In this document: positions 43,439 through 52,808 of the stretch, one piece after another
Layout: each line of letters opens with the position of its first letter
Numbering within the stretch: position 1 is the first letter of the stretch
Source of the DNA: Pseudomonas marvdashtae
GTDB lineage: Bacteria; Pseudomonadota; Gammaproteobacteria; Pseudomonadales; Pseudomonadaceae
Assembly (NCBI RefSeq): GCF_014268655.2
Contig: NZ_JABWQX020000009.1
Span: 6,106 to 70,105, forward strand
DNA: 64,000 bases
Direction: 5' to 3'
Notes under the pieces: generated by a model
Seen by the model: the letters and a program-made list of their open reading frames with translations, nothing else
Database searches by the model: none
Told to the model about the DNA's origin: nothing
Position numbers and translations under genes: made by a program

Positions 43439-44278
43439 TCAACTCTCAGCGATCAACCAATCCATCTGCCACCCACCCTGGGTCTGCCCAAGCTTCTTGG
43501 ACAGCCACGGCAGCAACTCCCGCAATTCCTCTTCAAGTCCCCAAGGGGGATTGGCAATCGCCAGGCCGGAGCCGTTCAGGCTGTTGGGCGTTGCCAATGG
43601 ATGCACCAGCAACTCTACCCGCAACAGCTTCGGTGCGCCGGTGCCGGCCAAGTCTTGGTAGAAGCGACGCAACATCCGCTGGTCCTTCACCGGGTACCAG
43701 ATCGCCGCCACGGTCTGGCGCATCCGGCTGATGGCCTCCTTGAGGGACGCGGCGCAGCGCTGCATCTCGTCGAGCTGTTCGAACGGCGGATCGATCAGCA
43801 TCAAGGCACGCTTCTCGGTCACCGGCAGCAGCGCCCGAGGCACATGCCAGCCTTCGCCCAGATGCACCGCCACGCGACGGTCACCCTTCATGTTGTCCTT
43901 GAGGAGCACGCCGTCCTCGGGATGCTTCTCGTTGAGCAAGACGCGGTCCTGGGCACGTGTCAGGCGCCGCGCCAGTTCCGGTGAGCCTGGGTAATAGCGC
44001 AACTGGCCGTCCGGGTTCATCTCGCGCAGAACGTTCATGTAGTCGGCGGTGAGCGGCGGCAAGTCATCCTGGCCCCACAGCCGCGCAATGCCCTCCAGGT
44101 ATTCACCGGTGCGATTGGCCTGGTCACCCTGCAAGTCGTACAAGCCGATGCCCGCGTGAGTGTCGAGATAGGCGAAAGGCTGATCCTTGCGCGACATCAA
44201 GGCGATGAGGCGGGTCAAGACCAGGTGTTTGAACACGTCGGCGTGATTGCCGGCGTGGAAGGCGTGACGATAATTCAT
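43439..44278 (-). CDS. rlmJ: 23S rRNA (adenine2030-N6)-methyltransferase RlmJ
   Basis: 279-residue SAM-dependent methyltransferase that modifies A2030 of 23S rRNA. It opens MNYRHAFHAGNHADVFKHLV, has the SAM loop LDTHAGIGLYD and the catalytic DPPF (163-166). Length agrees with E. coli RlmJ (YhiR). Synteny matches PA5019. Its start is 102 bp from the 3' end of vgrG. Confidence 0.95.
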   Translation of the reverse strand: MNYRHAFHAGNHADVFKHLVLTRLIALMSRKDQPFAYLDTHAGIGLYDLQGDQANRTGEYLEGIARLWGQDDLPPLTADYMNVLREMNPDGQLRYYPGSPELARRLTRAQDRVLLNEKHPEDGVLLKDNMKGDRRVAVHLGEGWHVPRALLPVTEKRALMLIDPPFEQLDEMQRCAASLKEAISRMRQTVAAIWYPVKDQRMLRRFYQDLAGTGAPKLLRVELLVHPLATPNSLNGSGLAIANPPWGLEEELRELLPWLSKKLGQTQGGWQMDWLIAES

Positions 44279-44380
44279 GGCGGCTCCTGCGAAGGCCGCC
44301 GAGTTTACCTTGAAGCGCGCCGAACGTCAGGGGTTCGCGGCCGAGCGGACGAACAGTCGTCAGCCCGGCCCTGTGGCGAG

Positions 44381-46399
44381 CTACGACAAACTACAAGCGC
44401 CGTCCTTGCACCGCTCGCACTCCTCGCAGAAGGGTGCCGGACTTCTCAAGCTCAGTATTTGCGCGAGGGAAAGGTGAGGGGCCAGGGCTGCGGTGAGCTT
44501 TTCCGGGGCGCCGGGCGCGATGGGTGCGGCGCCTTTTGCGACCATTGCGGCGCCGCCCACCTGGATCGGCACGCTGCTGAAGATCCCACCCGGTCCGATG
44601 TTGATCCAGTGCCCCCCCGCCTGGATGGTCGCGCTGGCGCCCGCCTCCAACACGACCTGCTGGCCGGCGCTGACATGAAATCCCCCAGCGGCGCTGACGG
44701 CCTGGTTGGCGACGCGGATGTGCCGGTCGCCCGCGACCAGCAAATGATCGTCCTGTCGGATTTCAACCTGGCGCCGCCCCTGAGTGATGCGCTGCTCGTC
44801 AGCCTTGAGCTCATGCCGCGCCAGACCGGTGACGACGATGCTGCGCTGGTGGTCGACCTGCACGCGCTGGTCATGCAGTACGTGCTGGGTCCAGTTGCGC
44901 TGCGCCCGCAGGTAGATTTCCTCGGCGCCCTTGCGGTCCTCGATGCGCAACTCGTTGTAGCCGCCACCACCCGGGCTGCTCTGGCTGCGCAGGATGCTGC
45001 GGGTCTTGTCCGCCGGCAGGTCGAGCGGCACCGGGTTGGCACCGTTCGGCAGACAGCCAACCACCAACGGCTTGTCGACGTCGCCCTCCATGAATCCCAC
45101 CAGGACTTCCATGCCGACCCGAGGAATCATCACGCTGCCGTAATGACCATGAGCCCAACCGGTGGCCACGCGCAGCCAGCAACTGGACTGTTCATCACGC
45201 TCACCGTCGCGGTCCCAGACCAATTGCACCTTGACCCGCCCAAACTCATCGCAATGGATCTCACTGCCCTGCGGCCCCGTCACCACGGCAGGCTGATAGC
45301 CGTTAACGGTCGGCTTCTTGTGCTGCAAGGGCGGACGAAAGAACACATCCCACGGCGTTGCGAGAAAGGTATTACGGTAGCCTTGGAACTCTTCCGGGCC
45401 AATCGAGGCGGTTTCTTCAAGCACTTGCGGCTGGCGGCCATGGTGGTCGATTTGCGTCAGCAACCAAAGGTCATTCCATGGCGCCCGTGGGTGCTCCTTG
45501 ATGCGCATGAAATGCCCGCTGGCAAAGGCACTGTCGTCACCGCTGCCCTGGGCCACGCGATGGTCGGCGCCATGGCGTTCGAGGGTGCGCCGGGCCAAGA
45601 GCTTGCCATCCTCACGATCGATAAACTGACCCGGGTAGTGATAACTCTCAAGCGACGGTAATCGCTGGTTGTCGAGGCCAGCCTGAAGCTGGAGGCCGGG
45701 CTTGCGAAAGTCATAATCGTGCAGTGTCACGGCCGTGGTGCGGGTCTGCAGACGCACCGCCAGGCGCTTGATCGCCGGCTCGCCGGCAGCCATGCCGCTG
45801 CCCGGCAGGTACAGCGTCGATTCAGGCAAGCGAGGAAACATCGTCTGGTCGTCGCCGAACACCAGCAGGTGGCCGCCAAGGCTGTGCTGGAAGTGATAGT
45901 GAATGCCGACCTCAGCGCAAATCCGCTCGATAAAGGCCAGATCGCTTTCACCGTACTGCACACAATATTCACGTTCGGGGTATTGCCCGCCAAGGCTGAA
46001 CTGGTAGGCGTCGGCGAAGATGCCGTGGTCCTTCAAGATACTGGCGACGATATCCGGCACGCTCAGGTGTTGGAAAACCCGCCGGTTGATGCGATGGCGC
46101 AAGTACGCCAGGCGCGGCACCAGGCTGATCTGGTAGCGGGACAGGCGCTTGCCCGAATCGCCTTGGGCCACGCTGTAGACCTGGCCGTGTATTCCACCAC
46201 CTCGATCATCGAAACTCAGGTACGCCTGGCGATGCAGTAGATCTTCAAGCGCCAGGTCGGGCCGCTCACTGACCAGCTCCAGGTCAAAGCAGTAGGGCTG
46301 GCTGATAGCTTCCTTGCCCTTGAACTCAAGCACCCTGAGCTCATTTGGCCCGCTGTCGAACGTCAGCGTGAAACGTGGTTGGTTGGCAGGCGCGAACAT
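44381..46399 (-). CDS. vgrG: Type VI secretion spike protein VgrG (orphan), Cys-rich tail
   Basis: 672-residue trimeric puncturing protein of the type VI secretion tube. The N-terminal gp27-like part (FTLTFDSGPNELRVLEF, YCVQYGESDLAFIERICAEVG) leads to a gp5-like OB fold (DEFGRVKVQLVWDRDGERD, SSCWLRVATGWAH) and a beta-helix (GGGYNELRIEDRKGAEEIYL). After a Pro/Ala-rich stretch it ends with C-x2-C-x2-C-x4-C (658-669). The next gene downstream is the housekeeping rlmJ, 102 bp away, so there is no adaptor, PAAR, effector or immunity gene beside it. It was probably inserted relative to P. aeruginosa. AGAGG precedes the start. Confidence 0.92.
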   Translation of the reverse strand: MFAPANQPRFTLTFDSGPNELRVLEFKGKEAISQPYCFDLELVSERPDLALEDLLHRQAYLSFDDRGGGIHGQVYSVAQGDSGKRLSRYQISLVPRLAYLRHRINRRVFQHLSVPDIVASILKDHGIFADAYQFSLGGQYPEREYCVQYGESDLAFIERICAEVGIHYHFQHSLGGHLLVFGDDQTMFPRLPESTLYLPGSGMAAGEPAIKRLAVRLQTRTTAVTLHDYDFRKPGLQLQAGLDNQRLPSLESYHYPGQFIDREDGKLLARRTLERHGADHRVAQGSGDDSAFASGHFMRIKEHPRAPWNDLWLLTQIDHHGRQPQVLEETASIGPEEFQGYRNTFLATPWDVFFRPPLQHKKPTVNGYQPAVVTGPQGSEIHCDEFGRVKVQLVWDRDGERDEQSSCWLRVATGWAHGHYGSVMIPRVGMEVLVGFMEGDVDKPLVVGCLPNGANPVPLDLPADKTRSILRSQSSPGGGGYNELRIEDRKGAEEIYLRAQRNWTQHVLHDQRVQVDHQRSIVVTGLARHELKADEQRITQGRRQVEIRQDDHLLVAGDRHIRVANQAVSAAGGFHVSAGQQVVLEAGASATIQAGGHWINIGPGGIFSSVPIQVGGAAMVAKGAAPIAPGAPEKLTAALAPHLSLAQILSLRSPAPFCEECERCKDGACSLS

Positions 46400-46680
46400 C
46401 CGATGTGCCTCTGCTGAATGAAGACGGGCGATTCTGCATCAGCTATTCGGAGTCTGGATCGGACGTTGTGAAAAACAGATTTGCCTTACATCTGATAAGC
46501 CAAAAACTTCGGGGCGCGCTGTACTTTCTTACAGACAAATTTTGCGTCGTGGGTGGCTGGAAGCATTCGCACGCATGAATCGCAACCATGACAGCCCGCT
46601 ACAAGGGGTGGGCCATTAGCGGACTCCGGCGTGCTGATCTTCCTCAACCAGCCCGACGATTCGGACGGACACCCATAAAA
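46400..46680. other. Non-coding stretch upstream of vgrG
   Basis: Holds the vgrG leader. A moderately AT-rich part (46470-46550) contains CTGTA-N6-TACAG at 46518-46533. I see no convincing gene and no recognised operator; short open frames here lack ribosome sites and codon bias. Confidence 0.5.
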
Positions 46681-46717
46681 AAAACGGCCCGTCTCCAAGG
46701 GAGGCGGGCCGTTTTTT
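46681..46717 (-). terminator. Bidirectional rho-independent terminator downstream of putP
   Basis: AAAACGGCCCGTCTCC and GGAGGCGGGCCGTTTTTT pair into a long stem with T runs on both sides (eight on the minus strand). It lies 37 nt after the putP stop and would also stop plus-strand read-through. Confidence 0.93.
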
Positions 46718-46753
46718 GATGCTAGGACGAGCCGTGCAGGCCTCGCCGAAAGC

Positions 46754-48238
46754 TTACTGGTTCAAGCGGAAATCTTTCTCGGCCGCGTCGAAGCGCTGCA
46801 GCATACCGGCGGTAGGCGAGCCCATCTTGCTGACAAAATAGATAGCCAGGCTAGCGAAGATGAAGCCCGGGATGATTTCGTACAGGCCCAGCAGTTCGAA
46901 GTGTTTCCAGACCACGACGGTGATCGCACCAACCAGGATACCGGCCAGGGCGCCATTGCGGGTCATGTTCTTCCAGATTACCGAGATCAGAACAACCGGA
47001 CCGAATGCGGCACCGAAACCGGCCCAGGCGTAGCTCACCAGACCCAGTACACGATTTTCCGGGTTAGCAGCCAGGGCGATGGCGACCAATGCCACCAACA
47101 ACACCATGGCACGACCGACCCAGACCAATTCCAGCTGGGAAGCGCTCTTGCGCAGGAAGGTCTTGTAGAAGTCTTCGGTCAGGGCGCTCGAGCACACCAG
47201 CAATTGGCAGCTCAGGGTGCTCATCACAGCGGCCAGGATGGCCGACAGCAGTACTCCGGCAACCCAAGGATTGAACAGGATCTTGGCCAGTTCGATGAAC
47301 ACGCGCTCAGGGTTTTCGGTAACCGGGCCCGCGACTTCAGGATGGGCCGAGAAGTAAGCGATACCGAAGAAACCGACGGCAACGGTGCCGCCCAGGCACA
47401 GGATCATCCAGGCCATGGAGATGCGACGTGCCTTGGCGATCGACTTGACCGAATCCGCCGCCATGAAGCGCGCCAGGATGTGCGGTTGGCCGAAGTAGCC
47501 CAGGCCCCAGCCCATCAGCGAGATGATCCCGATGAAGGTGGTGTTTTTCAGCATGTCGAACGAAGTGGGATCTTTCGCTTCGATGGCCAGGAACGTGGTG
47601 TCGACACCGCCGGTGGCCAGCAGCACGATGATCGGCGTAAGGATCAACGCGAAGATCATCAAGGTGGCCTGTACGGTATCGGTCCAGCTCACGGCCAGGA
47701 AACCGCCGATAAAGGTGTAGGCGATGGTCGCGGCGGCACCGGCCCACAGCGCTGTCTCGTAGGACATGCCGAAGGTGCTTTCGAACAGGCGGGCACCGGC
47801 GACGATGCCGGACGCGCAGTAGATGGTGAAGAACACCAGGATGACGACCGCCGAGATGATTCGCAGCAAACCGCTGGTGTCTTCAAAACGGCTGGAGAAA
47901 TAGTCTGGCAGCGTCAGCGCATCGCCGTTGTGCTCGGTCTGGACCCGCAGGCGACCGGCCACGAACAGCCAGTTCAGGTAGGCACCGATGATCAGGCCGA
48001 TGGCGATCCAGCTTTCCGACAGGCCGGACATGTAGATAGCACCGGGCAAACCCATCAACAACCAGCCGCTCATGTCGGAGGCACCGGCAGAGAGGGCCGT
48101 CACGACACTGCCCAAGCTACGACCGCCCAGGATGTAGTCGGAAAGGTTATTGGTGGAGCGGTAAGCCATCAGGCCGATCAGGACCATGGCTGCGATGTAG
48201 ATCACGAAGGTGATCAGGGTGGGGTTGCTAACACTCAT
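46754..48238 (-). CDS. putP: Sodium/proline symporter PutP
   Basis: Imports proline with Na+ across the inner membrane. The 494 residues form about 13 membrane helices of the sodium/solute symporter family. Recognisable segments are LSAGASDMSGWLLMGLPGAIY near the Na+ site and the YFGQPHILARFMA stretch. It starts with ATG at 48238 and is divergent from putA across a 461-bp region with PutA-type operator boxes, so transport and degradation are probably co-controlled. A strong terminator follows. Confidence 0.95.
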   Translation of the reverse strand: MSVSNPTLITFVIYIAAMVLIGLMAYRSTNNLSDYILGGRSLGSVVTALSAGASDMSGWLLMGLPGAIYMSGLSESWIAIGLIIGAYLNWLFVAGRLRVQTEHNGDALTLPDYFSSRFEDTSGLLRIISAVVILVFFTIYCASGIVAGARLFESTFGMSYETALWAGAAATIAYTFIGGFLAVSWTDTVQATLMIFALILTPIIVLLATGGVDTTFLAIEAKDPTSFDMLKNTTFIGIISLMGWGLGYFGQPHILARFMAADSVKSIAKARRISMAWMILCLGGTVAVGFFGIAYFSAHPEVAGPVTENPERVFIELAKILFNPWVAGVLLSAILAAVMSTLSCQLLVCSSALTEDFYKTFLRKSASQLELVWVGRAMVLLVALVAIALAANPENRVLGLVSYAWAGFGAAFGPVVLISVIWKNMTRNGALAGILVGAITVVVWKHFELLGLYEIIPGFIFASLAIYFVSKMGSPTAGMLQRFDAAEKDFRLNQ

Positions 48239-48386
48239 GAGTTACGCCCTGGCTTTGTTTTTATGGTGCGGTGGCAGTTGAAAGCGCCGACAACGCAGAC
48301 GTTGTACCGACGGTTTGCAGACCCGCAAATTTATGACTGATGTTTCCCCAGGAAAGCCATCAGCCGATGCCCCTCGGCTTGGAGCC

Positions 48387-48461
48387 GGTTGCACCTTGGC
48401 CGCGAATGCTATTCAACAAATCAAATAAGGTGCAACCAGTTTCGTTCGAATCAGTTGCACC
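48387..48461. promoter_or_regulatory. PutA operator cluster, putP side
   Basis: GGTTGCACCTT (48387-48397) and its exact inverted copy AAGGTGCAACC (48427-48437) are followed by AGTTGCACC (48453-48461). The two perfect copies are 40 bp apart. Confidence 0.72.
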
Positions 48462-48608
48462 CAGTCGGTTTTTTCGCCGAACCGACCTTTTTTGCTCCCT
48501 TTTAGTGCAGTAACAGCGATTCGCTAGAAGCCAAAGCACTAAGGGGGTGCAGTTAAGCGAACACAGGAATTCATTTCCTGACGAGCTGCGGAATATTCCG
48601 ACAAAAAA

Positions 48609-48630
48609 GGGTTGCACCCGGTTGCACCTC
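48609..48630. promoter_or_regulatory. PutA operator pair, putA side
   Basis: GGGTTGCACCC and GGTTGCACCT stand in direct tandem with a 10-bp period, so they occupy the same DNA face. They lie about 70-90 bp before the putA start. Confidence 0.72.
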
Positions 48631-48699
48631 ATTCAGCTCGCAGCTAATCTTGCCGCCAGCTGATGCCACGCGGTACGTGGCAAACATGAGGATAAAAAT

Positions 48700-51600
48700 A
48701 TGGCTACCACCACCCTTGGGGTCAAACTCGACGACCCGACCCGCGAACGCCTCAAGGCGGCCGCGTCCTCGATTGATCGCACGCCGCACTGGCTGATCAA
48801 GCAGGCAATCTTCAATTATCTGGAGAAACTCGAGGGTGGTGCAACCCTGACCGAACTGAACGGTTCGATCCGCGCCGACAGCGACGACGCTGGCGAGGTC
48901 CAGGCCGATCACGCTCACCAGTGCTTCCTGGAATTCGCCGAGAGCATCCTTCCGCAATCGGTCTTGCGCGCATCCATTACCGCCGCTTACCGCCGCCCGG
49001 AACCGGAAGTGGTGCCAATGCTGATCGAGCAGGCACGCCTGCCGGCTGAAATGGCCGAGGCCACCAACAAGCTCGCCGCGTCGATTGCTGAAAAACTGCG
49101 TAACCAGAAGAGTGCCGGCGGCCGTGCCGGTATTGTTCAGGGCCTGTTGCAGGAATTTTCCCTGTCGTCCCAGGAAGGCGTGGCGCTGATGTGCCTGGCC
49201 GAGGCGCTGCTGCGGATCCCGGACAAAGGCACCCGCGATGCCCTGATCCGCGACAAGATCAGCACCGGCAACTGGCACCCGCACCTGGGCAACAGCCCAT
49301 CGCTGTTCGTCAACGCTGCCACTTGGGGCCTGCTGCTGACTGGCAAACTGGTCGCCACCCATAATGAAGCCGGCCTGACTTCGTCCCTGAGCCGCATCAT
49401 CGGCAAGAGCGGCGAGCCGATGATCCGCAAGGGCGTCGACATGGCGATGCGCCTGATGGGCGAGCAGTTCGTCACCGGCGAAACCATCGCTGAAGCCCTG
49501 GCCAACGCCAGCAAGTTCGAATCCAAGGGCTTCCGCTATTCCTACGACATGCTGGGTGAAGCCGCACTCACCGAACATGACGCCCAGAAGTACCTGGCCT
49601 CGTACGAACAAGCCATCCACTCCATCGGCAAAGCGTCCCATGGCCGTGGGATTTACGAAGGCCCAGGTATTTCCATCAAGCTCTCGGCCCTGCACCCGCG
49701 TTACAGCCGCGCCCAGTACGAACGCGTCATGGAAGAGCTGTACCCGCGCCTGCTGTCGCTGACCTTGCTGGCCAAGCAATATGACATCGGCCTGAACATC
49801 GACGCCGAAGAGGCCGACCGTCTCGAACTGTCCCTGGACCTGCTCGAGCGCCTGTGCTTCGAACCGCAGCTGACCGGCTGGAACGGCATCGGTTTTGTGA
49901 TCCAGGCGTACCAGAAGCGTTGCCCGTACGTGATCGACTACGTCATCGACCTGGCCCGTCGCAGCCGTCACCGCCTGATGATCCGCCTGGTGAAAGGCGC
50001 GTACTGGGACAGCGAGATCAAGCGCGCCCAAGTCGAAGGCCTGGAAGGCTACCCGGTCTATACCCGCAAGGTGTACACCGACGTTTCCTACATCGCTTGT
50101 GCGCGCAAGTTGCTGTCGGTGCCGGAAGTCATCTACCCGCAATTCGCCACGCACAACGCCCATACCCTGTCGGCCATTTACCACATTGCCGGTCAGAACT
50201 ATTACCCGGGGCAGTACGAATTCCAGTGCCTGCACGGCATGGGCGAACCGCTGTACGAACAGGTTGTAGGCAAAGTCTCCGAAGGCAAGCTGAACCGTCC
50301 GTGCCGCGTGTACGCCCCGGTCGGCACCCACGAAACATTGCTGGCTTACCTGGTGCGTCGCCTGCTGGAGAATGGCGCGAACACCTCGTTCGTCAACCGC
50401 ATCGCCGACCAGTCCATTTCCATCCAGGAATTGGTGGCCGACCCGGTAGCAAGCATCGAGCAGATGGCGACGCTGGAAGGTGGTTTCGGCCTGCCGCACC
50501 CGCGCATTCCGTTGCCGCGCGACCTGTATGGCAGCGAGCGCGCCAACTCCAGCGGCATCGACTTGGCCAACGAGCATCGCCTGGCTTCGCTGTCCTGCGC
50601 CCTGCTGGCCACCGCCCATAACGACTGGAAAGCCGCGCCGATGCTCGGTTGCGCCGCCAGCGAAGAAGCCCCCGCGCCGGTCTTGAACCCCGCCGATCAC
50701 CGCGACGTGGTCGGTCATGTGCAGGAAGCCACCGTCGCCGATGTCGACAACGCCATCCAGTGCGCACTCAACGCCGCACCGATCTGGCAGGCCACGCCCC
50801 CGGCCGAGCGCGCCGCGATCCTTGAACGCGCCGCCGACCTGATGGAAGGCGAGATCCAGCCGCTGATGGGCCTGCTGGCCCGCGAAGCCGGCAAGACCTT
50901 CGCCAATGCCATCGCCGAAGTGCGCGAAGCCGTGGATTTCCTACGCTACTACGCGGTGCAGGCTCGCAACGATTTCACCAACGACGCCCACCGCCCACTC
51001 GGCCCGGTTGTGTGCATCAGCCCGTGGAACTTCCCGTTGGCGATTTTCAGTGGCCAGGTCGCGGCCGCACTCGCCGCTGGCAACCCGGTACTGGCCAAGC
51101 CCGCCGAGCAAACGCCATTGGTGGCTGCCCAGGCAGTGCGCCTGTTGCTCGAAGCCGGCATTCCGGAAGGCGTCCTGCAACTGCTGCCCGGTCGCGGCGA
51201 AACCGTCGGTGCCCGCCTGGTGGGTGACGATCGCGTCAAAGGCGTGATGTTCACCGGTTCCACCGAGGTCGCGCGCCTGTTGCAACGCAACGTCGCCGGA
51301 CGCCTGGACAACCAGGGCCGACCGATTCCGCTGATCGCCGAAACCGGTGGCCAGAACGCAATGATCGTCGACTCCTCGGCGCTGACCGAACAAGTGGTCA
51401 TCGACGTGGTGTCCTCGGCCTTCGACAGCGCCGGCCAGCGTTGCTCGGCCCTGCGGGTCCTGTGCTTGCAGGAAGATTCCGCCGACCGCGTCATCGAAAT
51501 GCTCAAGGGCGCCATGGCCGAATCTCGCCTCGGCAACCCTGAACGCCTGTCGGTAGACATCGGCCCGGTGATCGACGCCGAGGCCAAGGCCGGCATCGAG

Positions 51601-52653
51601 AAACACATCCAGGCCATGCGTGACAAAGGTCGCACTGTGTACCAGATGGCAATCGCCGACAGTGACGAGTGCAAGCGCGGCACCTTTGTGATGCCGACCT
51701 TGATCGAGCTGGAAAGCTTCGATGAGCTGCAGCGCGAAATCTTCGGCCCGGTGCTGCACGTGGTGCGCTACAAGCGCAAGGAGCTGGACCAGTTGATCAA
51801 CCAGATCAACGCCTCCGGCTATGGCCTGACCCTTGGCGTGCACACGCGTATCGACGAGACCATCGCCAAGGTCATCGACAACGTCCATGCCGGTAACGTC
51901 TACGTGAACCGTAACATTGTCGGTGCCGTGGTCGGCGTGCAGCCGTTCGGCGGCGAAGGCCTGTCGGGCACCGGTCCGAAAGCCGGTGGTCCGCTGTACC
52001 TGTACCGCCTGCTGTCGACACGTCCTACCGATGCGATTCAGCAATCGTTCGTGCGTGGCGATGCCCTGGCGGCGCCGGACCTGCGTTTGCGCGACGCCAT
52101 GGGTAAACCGCTGGCGGCGCTGCAAGCCTGGGCCGACAGTCAGAAACTCGCCGAACTGAGCGCCTTGTGCGTGCAGTTCGCGGCCCAGTCGCAGAGCGGT
52201 ATTACCCGCCAGCTGACCGGCCCGACCGGCGAACGCAACAGCTACGCCATCCTGCCGCGTGAGCACGTGCTGTGCCTGGCCGACGTCGAAGGCGATCTGC
52301 TGACGCAACTGGCGGCCGTACTGGCCGTGGGCGGCTCGGCCGTGTGGCCGGAAACCGACACCAGCAAGGCGGTGTTCGCACGCTTGCCGAAGGACATTCA
52401 GGCACGCATCCAGCGGGTAGCCGACTGGACCAAGGACGATGTGCTGTTCGACGCGGTCCTGCATCACGGCGACTCGGACCAACTGCGTGGGGTGTGCCAG
52501 CAAGTGGCCAAGCGCGCCGGCGCCATTGTCGGGGTACATGGCTTGTCCCAGGGCGAAACCAATATCGCCTTGGAACGCCTGGTCATCGAACGCGCCCTGA
52601 GCGTCAACACCGCGGCGGCGGGCGGTAACGCCAGCCTGATGACGATAGGTTAA
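48700..52653 (+). CDS. putA: Trifunctional proline utilisation protein PutA
   Basis: Transcriptional repressor, proline dehydrogenase and L-glutamate-gamma-semialdehyde dehydrogenase in one 1317-residue protein. The N-terminal ribbon-helix-helix is residues 1-47 (TTTLGVKLDDPTRERLKAAA). The FAD-binding proline dehydrogenase barrel follows (GPGISIKLSALHPRYSRAQY, RLVKGAYWDSEIK). Then comes the aldehyde dehydrogenase with ISPWNFPLAIF, FTGSTEVA and the catalytic SAGQRCSALR (Cys915; E. coli Cys917), ending in the extra C-terminal domain. It autoregulates through GTTGCA boxes upstream. It converts proline to glutamate. Confidence 0.98.
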   Translation: MATTTLGVKLDDPTRERLKAAASSIDRTPHWLIKQAIFNYLEKLEGGATLTELNGSIRADSDDAGEVQADHAHQCFLEFAESILPQSVLRASITAAYRRPEPEVVPMLIEQARLPAEMAEATNKLAASIAEKLRNQKSAGGRAGIVQGLLQEFSLSSQEGVALMCLAEALLRIPDKGTRDALIRDKISTGNWHPHLGNSPSLFVNAATWGLLLTGKLVATHNEAGLTSSLSRIIGKSGEPMIRKGVDMAMRLMGEQFVTGETIAEALANASKFESKGFRYSYDMLGEAALTEHDAQKYLASYEQAIHSIGKASHGRGIYEGPGISIKLSALHPRYSRAQYERVMEELYPRLLSLTLLAKQYDIGLNIDAEEADRLELSLDLLERLCFEPQLTGWNGIGFVIQAYQKRCPYVIDYVIDLARRSRHRLMIRLVKGAYWDSEIKRAQVEGLEGYPVYTRKVYTDVSYIACARKLLSVPEVIYPQFATHNAHTLSAIYHIAGQNYYPGQYEFQCLHGMGEPLYEQVVGKVSEGKLNRPCRVYAPVGTHETLLAYLVRRLLENGANTSFVNRIADQSISIQELVADPVASIEQMATLEGGFGLPHPRIPLPRDLYGSERANSSGIDLANEHRLASLSCALLATAHNDWKAAPMLGCAASEEAPAPVLNPADHRDVVGHVQEATVADVDNAIQCALNAAPIWQATPPAERAAILERAADLMEGEIQPLMGLLAREAGKTFANAIAEVREAVDFLRYYAVQARNDFTNDAHRPLGPVVCISPWNFPLAIFSGQVAAALAAGNPVLAKPAEQTPLVAAQAVRLLLEAGIPEGVLQLLPGRGETVGARLVGDDRVKGVMFTGSTEVARLLQRNVAGRLDNQGRPIPLIAETGGQNAMIVDSSALTEQVVIDVVSSAFDSAGQRCSALRVLCLQEDSADRVIEMLKGAMAESRLGNPERLSVDIGPVIDAEAKAGIEKHIQAMRDKGRTVYQMAIADSDECKRGTFVMPTLIELESFDELQREIFGPVLHVVRYKRKELDQLINQINASGYGLTLGVHTRIDETIAKVIDNVHAGNVYVNRNIVGAVVGVQPFGGEGLSGTGPKAGGPLYLYRLLSTRPTDAIQQSFVRGDALAAPDLRLRDAMGKPLAALQAWADSQKLAELSALCVQFAAQSQSGITRQLTGPTGERNSYAILPREHVLCLADVEGDLLTQLAAVLAVGGSAVWPETDTSKAVFARLPKDIQARIQRVADWTKDDVLFDAVLHHGDSDQLRGVCQQVAKRAGAIVGVHGLSQGETNIALERLVIERALSVNTAAAGGNASLMTIG

Positions 52654-52654
52654 G

Positions 52655-52726
52655 GGCAGCTGTAAGTTTCGAGCTGCAAGCTGCAAGTAGGCAAATTCGC
52701 TTACTTTCAGCTTGCGGCTTGTACTG
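52655..52726. repeat. Imperfect palindromic repeat (AAGCTGCAAG type)
   Basis: GAGCTGCAAGCTGCAAGT and ACTTTCAGCTTGCGGCTTGT form a long imperfect stem just after putA. It is related in sequence to the element at 6321-6404 and may end the putA transcript. Confidence 0.6.
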
Positions 52727-52808
52727 CTTTATCAACCCCATCAATCATCCTGTTCAGCCTTTATCAGCCCACCTAGACTCGGCCCACTTCCAAAAAAGGT
52801 AGGCCGCC

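Larger units (their letters stand above)
48239..48699. other. putP-putA divergent control region
   Basis: 461 bp without a convincing gene. It contains at least five GTTGCA or TGCAAC boxes, grouped near the putP side (48387-48461) and near the putA side (48609-48630), plus a GGTGCAGTT variant at 48546. GTTGCA is the core that E. coli PutA binds. PutA here has the N-terminal DNA-binding domain needed to repress both genes when proline is absent. Confidence 0.75.

Noticed and set aside
46375..46578. Short plus-strand frame upstream of vgrG as a possible immunity gene
   Set aside because: Begins inside vgrG on the opposite strand, has no ribosome site and no codon bias typical of the region.
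48360..48632. 90-codon minus frame in the putP-putA gap
   Set aside because: No ribosome site and no codon bias; it spans the operator boxes.
48571..50718. 715-codon open frame antisense to the start of putA
   Set aside because: Shadow of putA and would cover the putA operators; composition reflects complement of codon bias.
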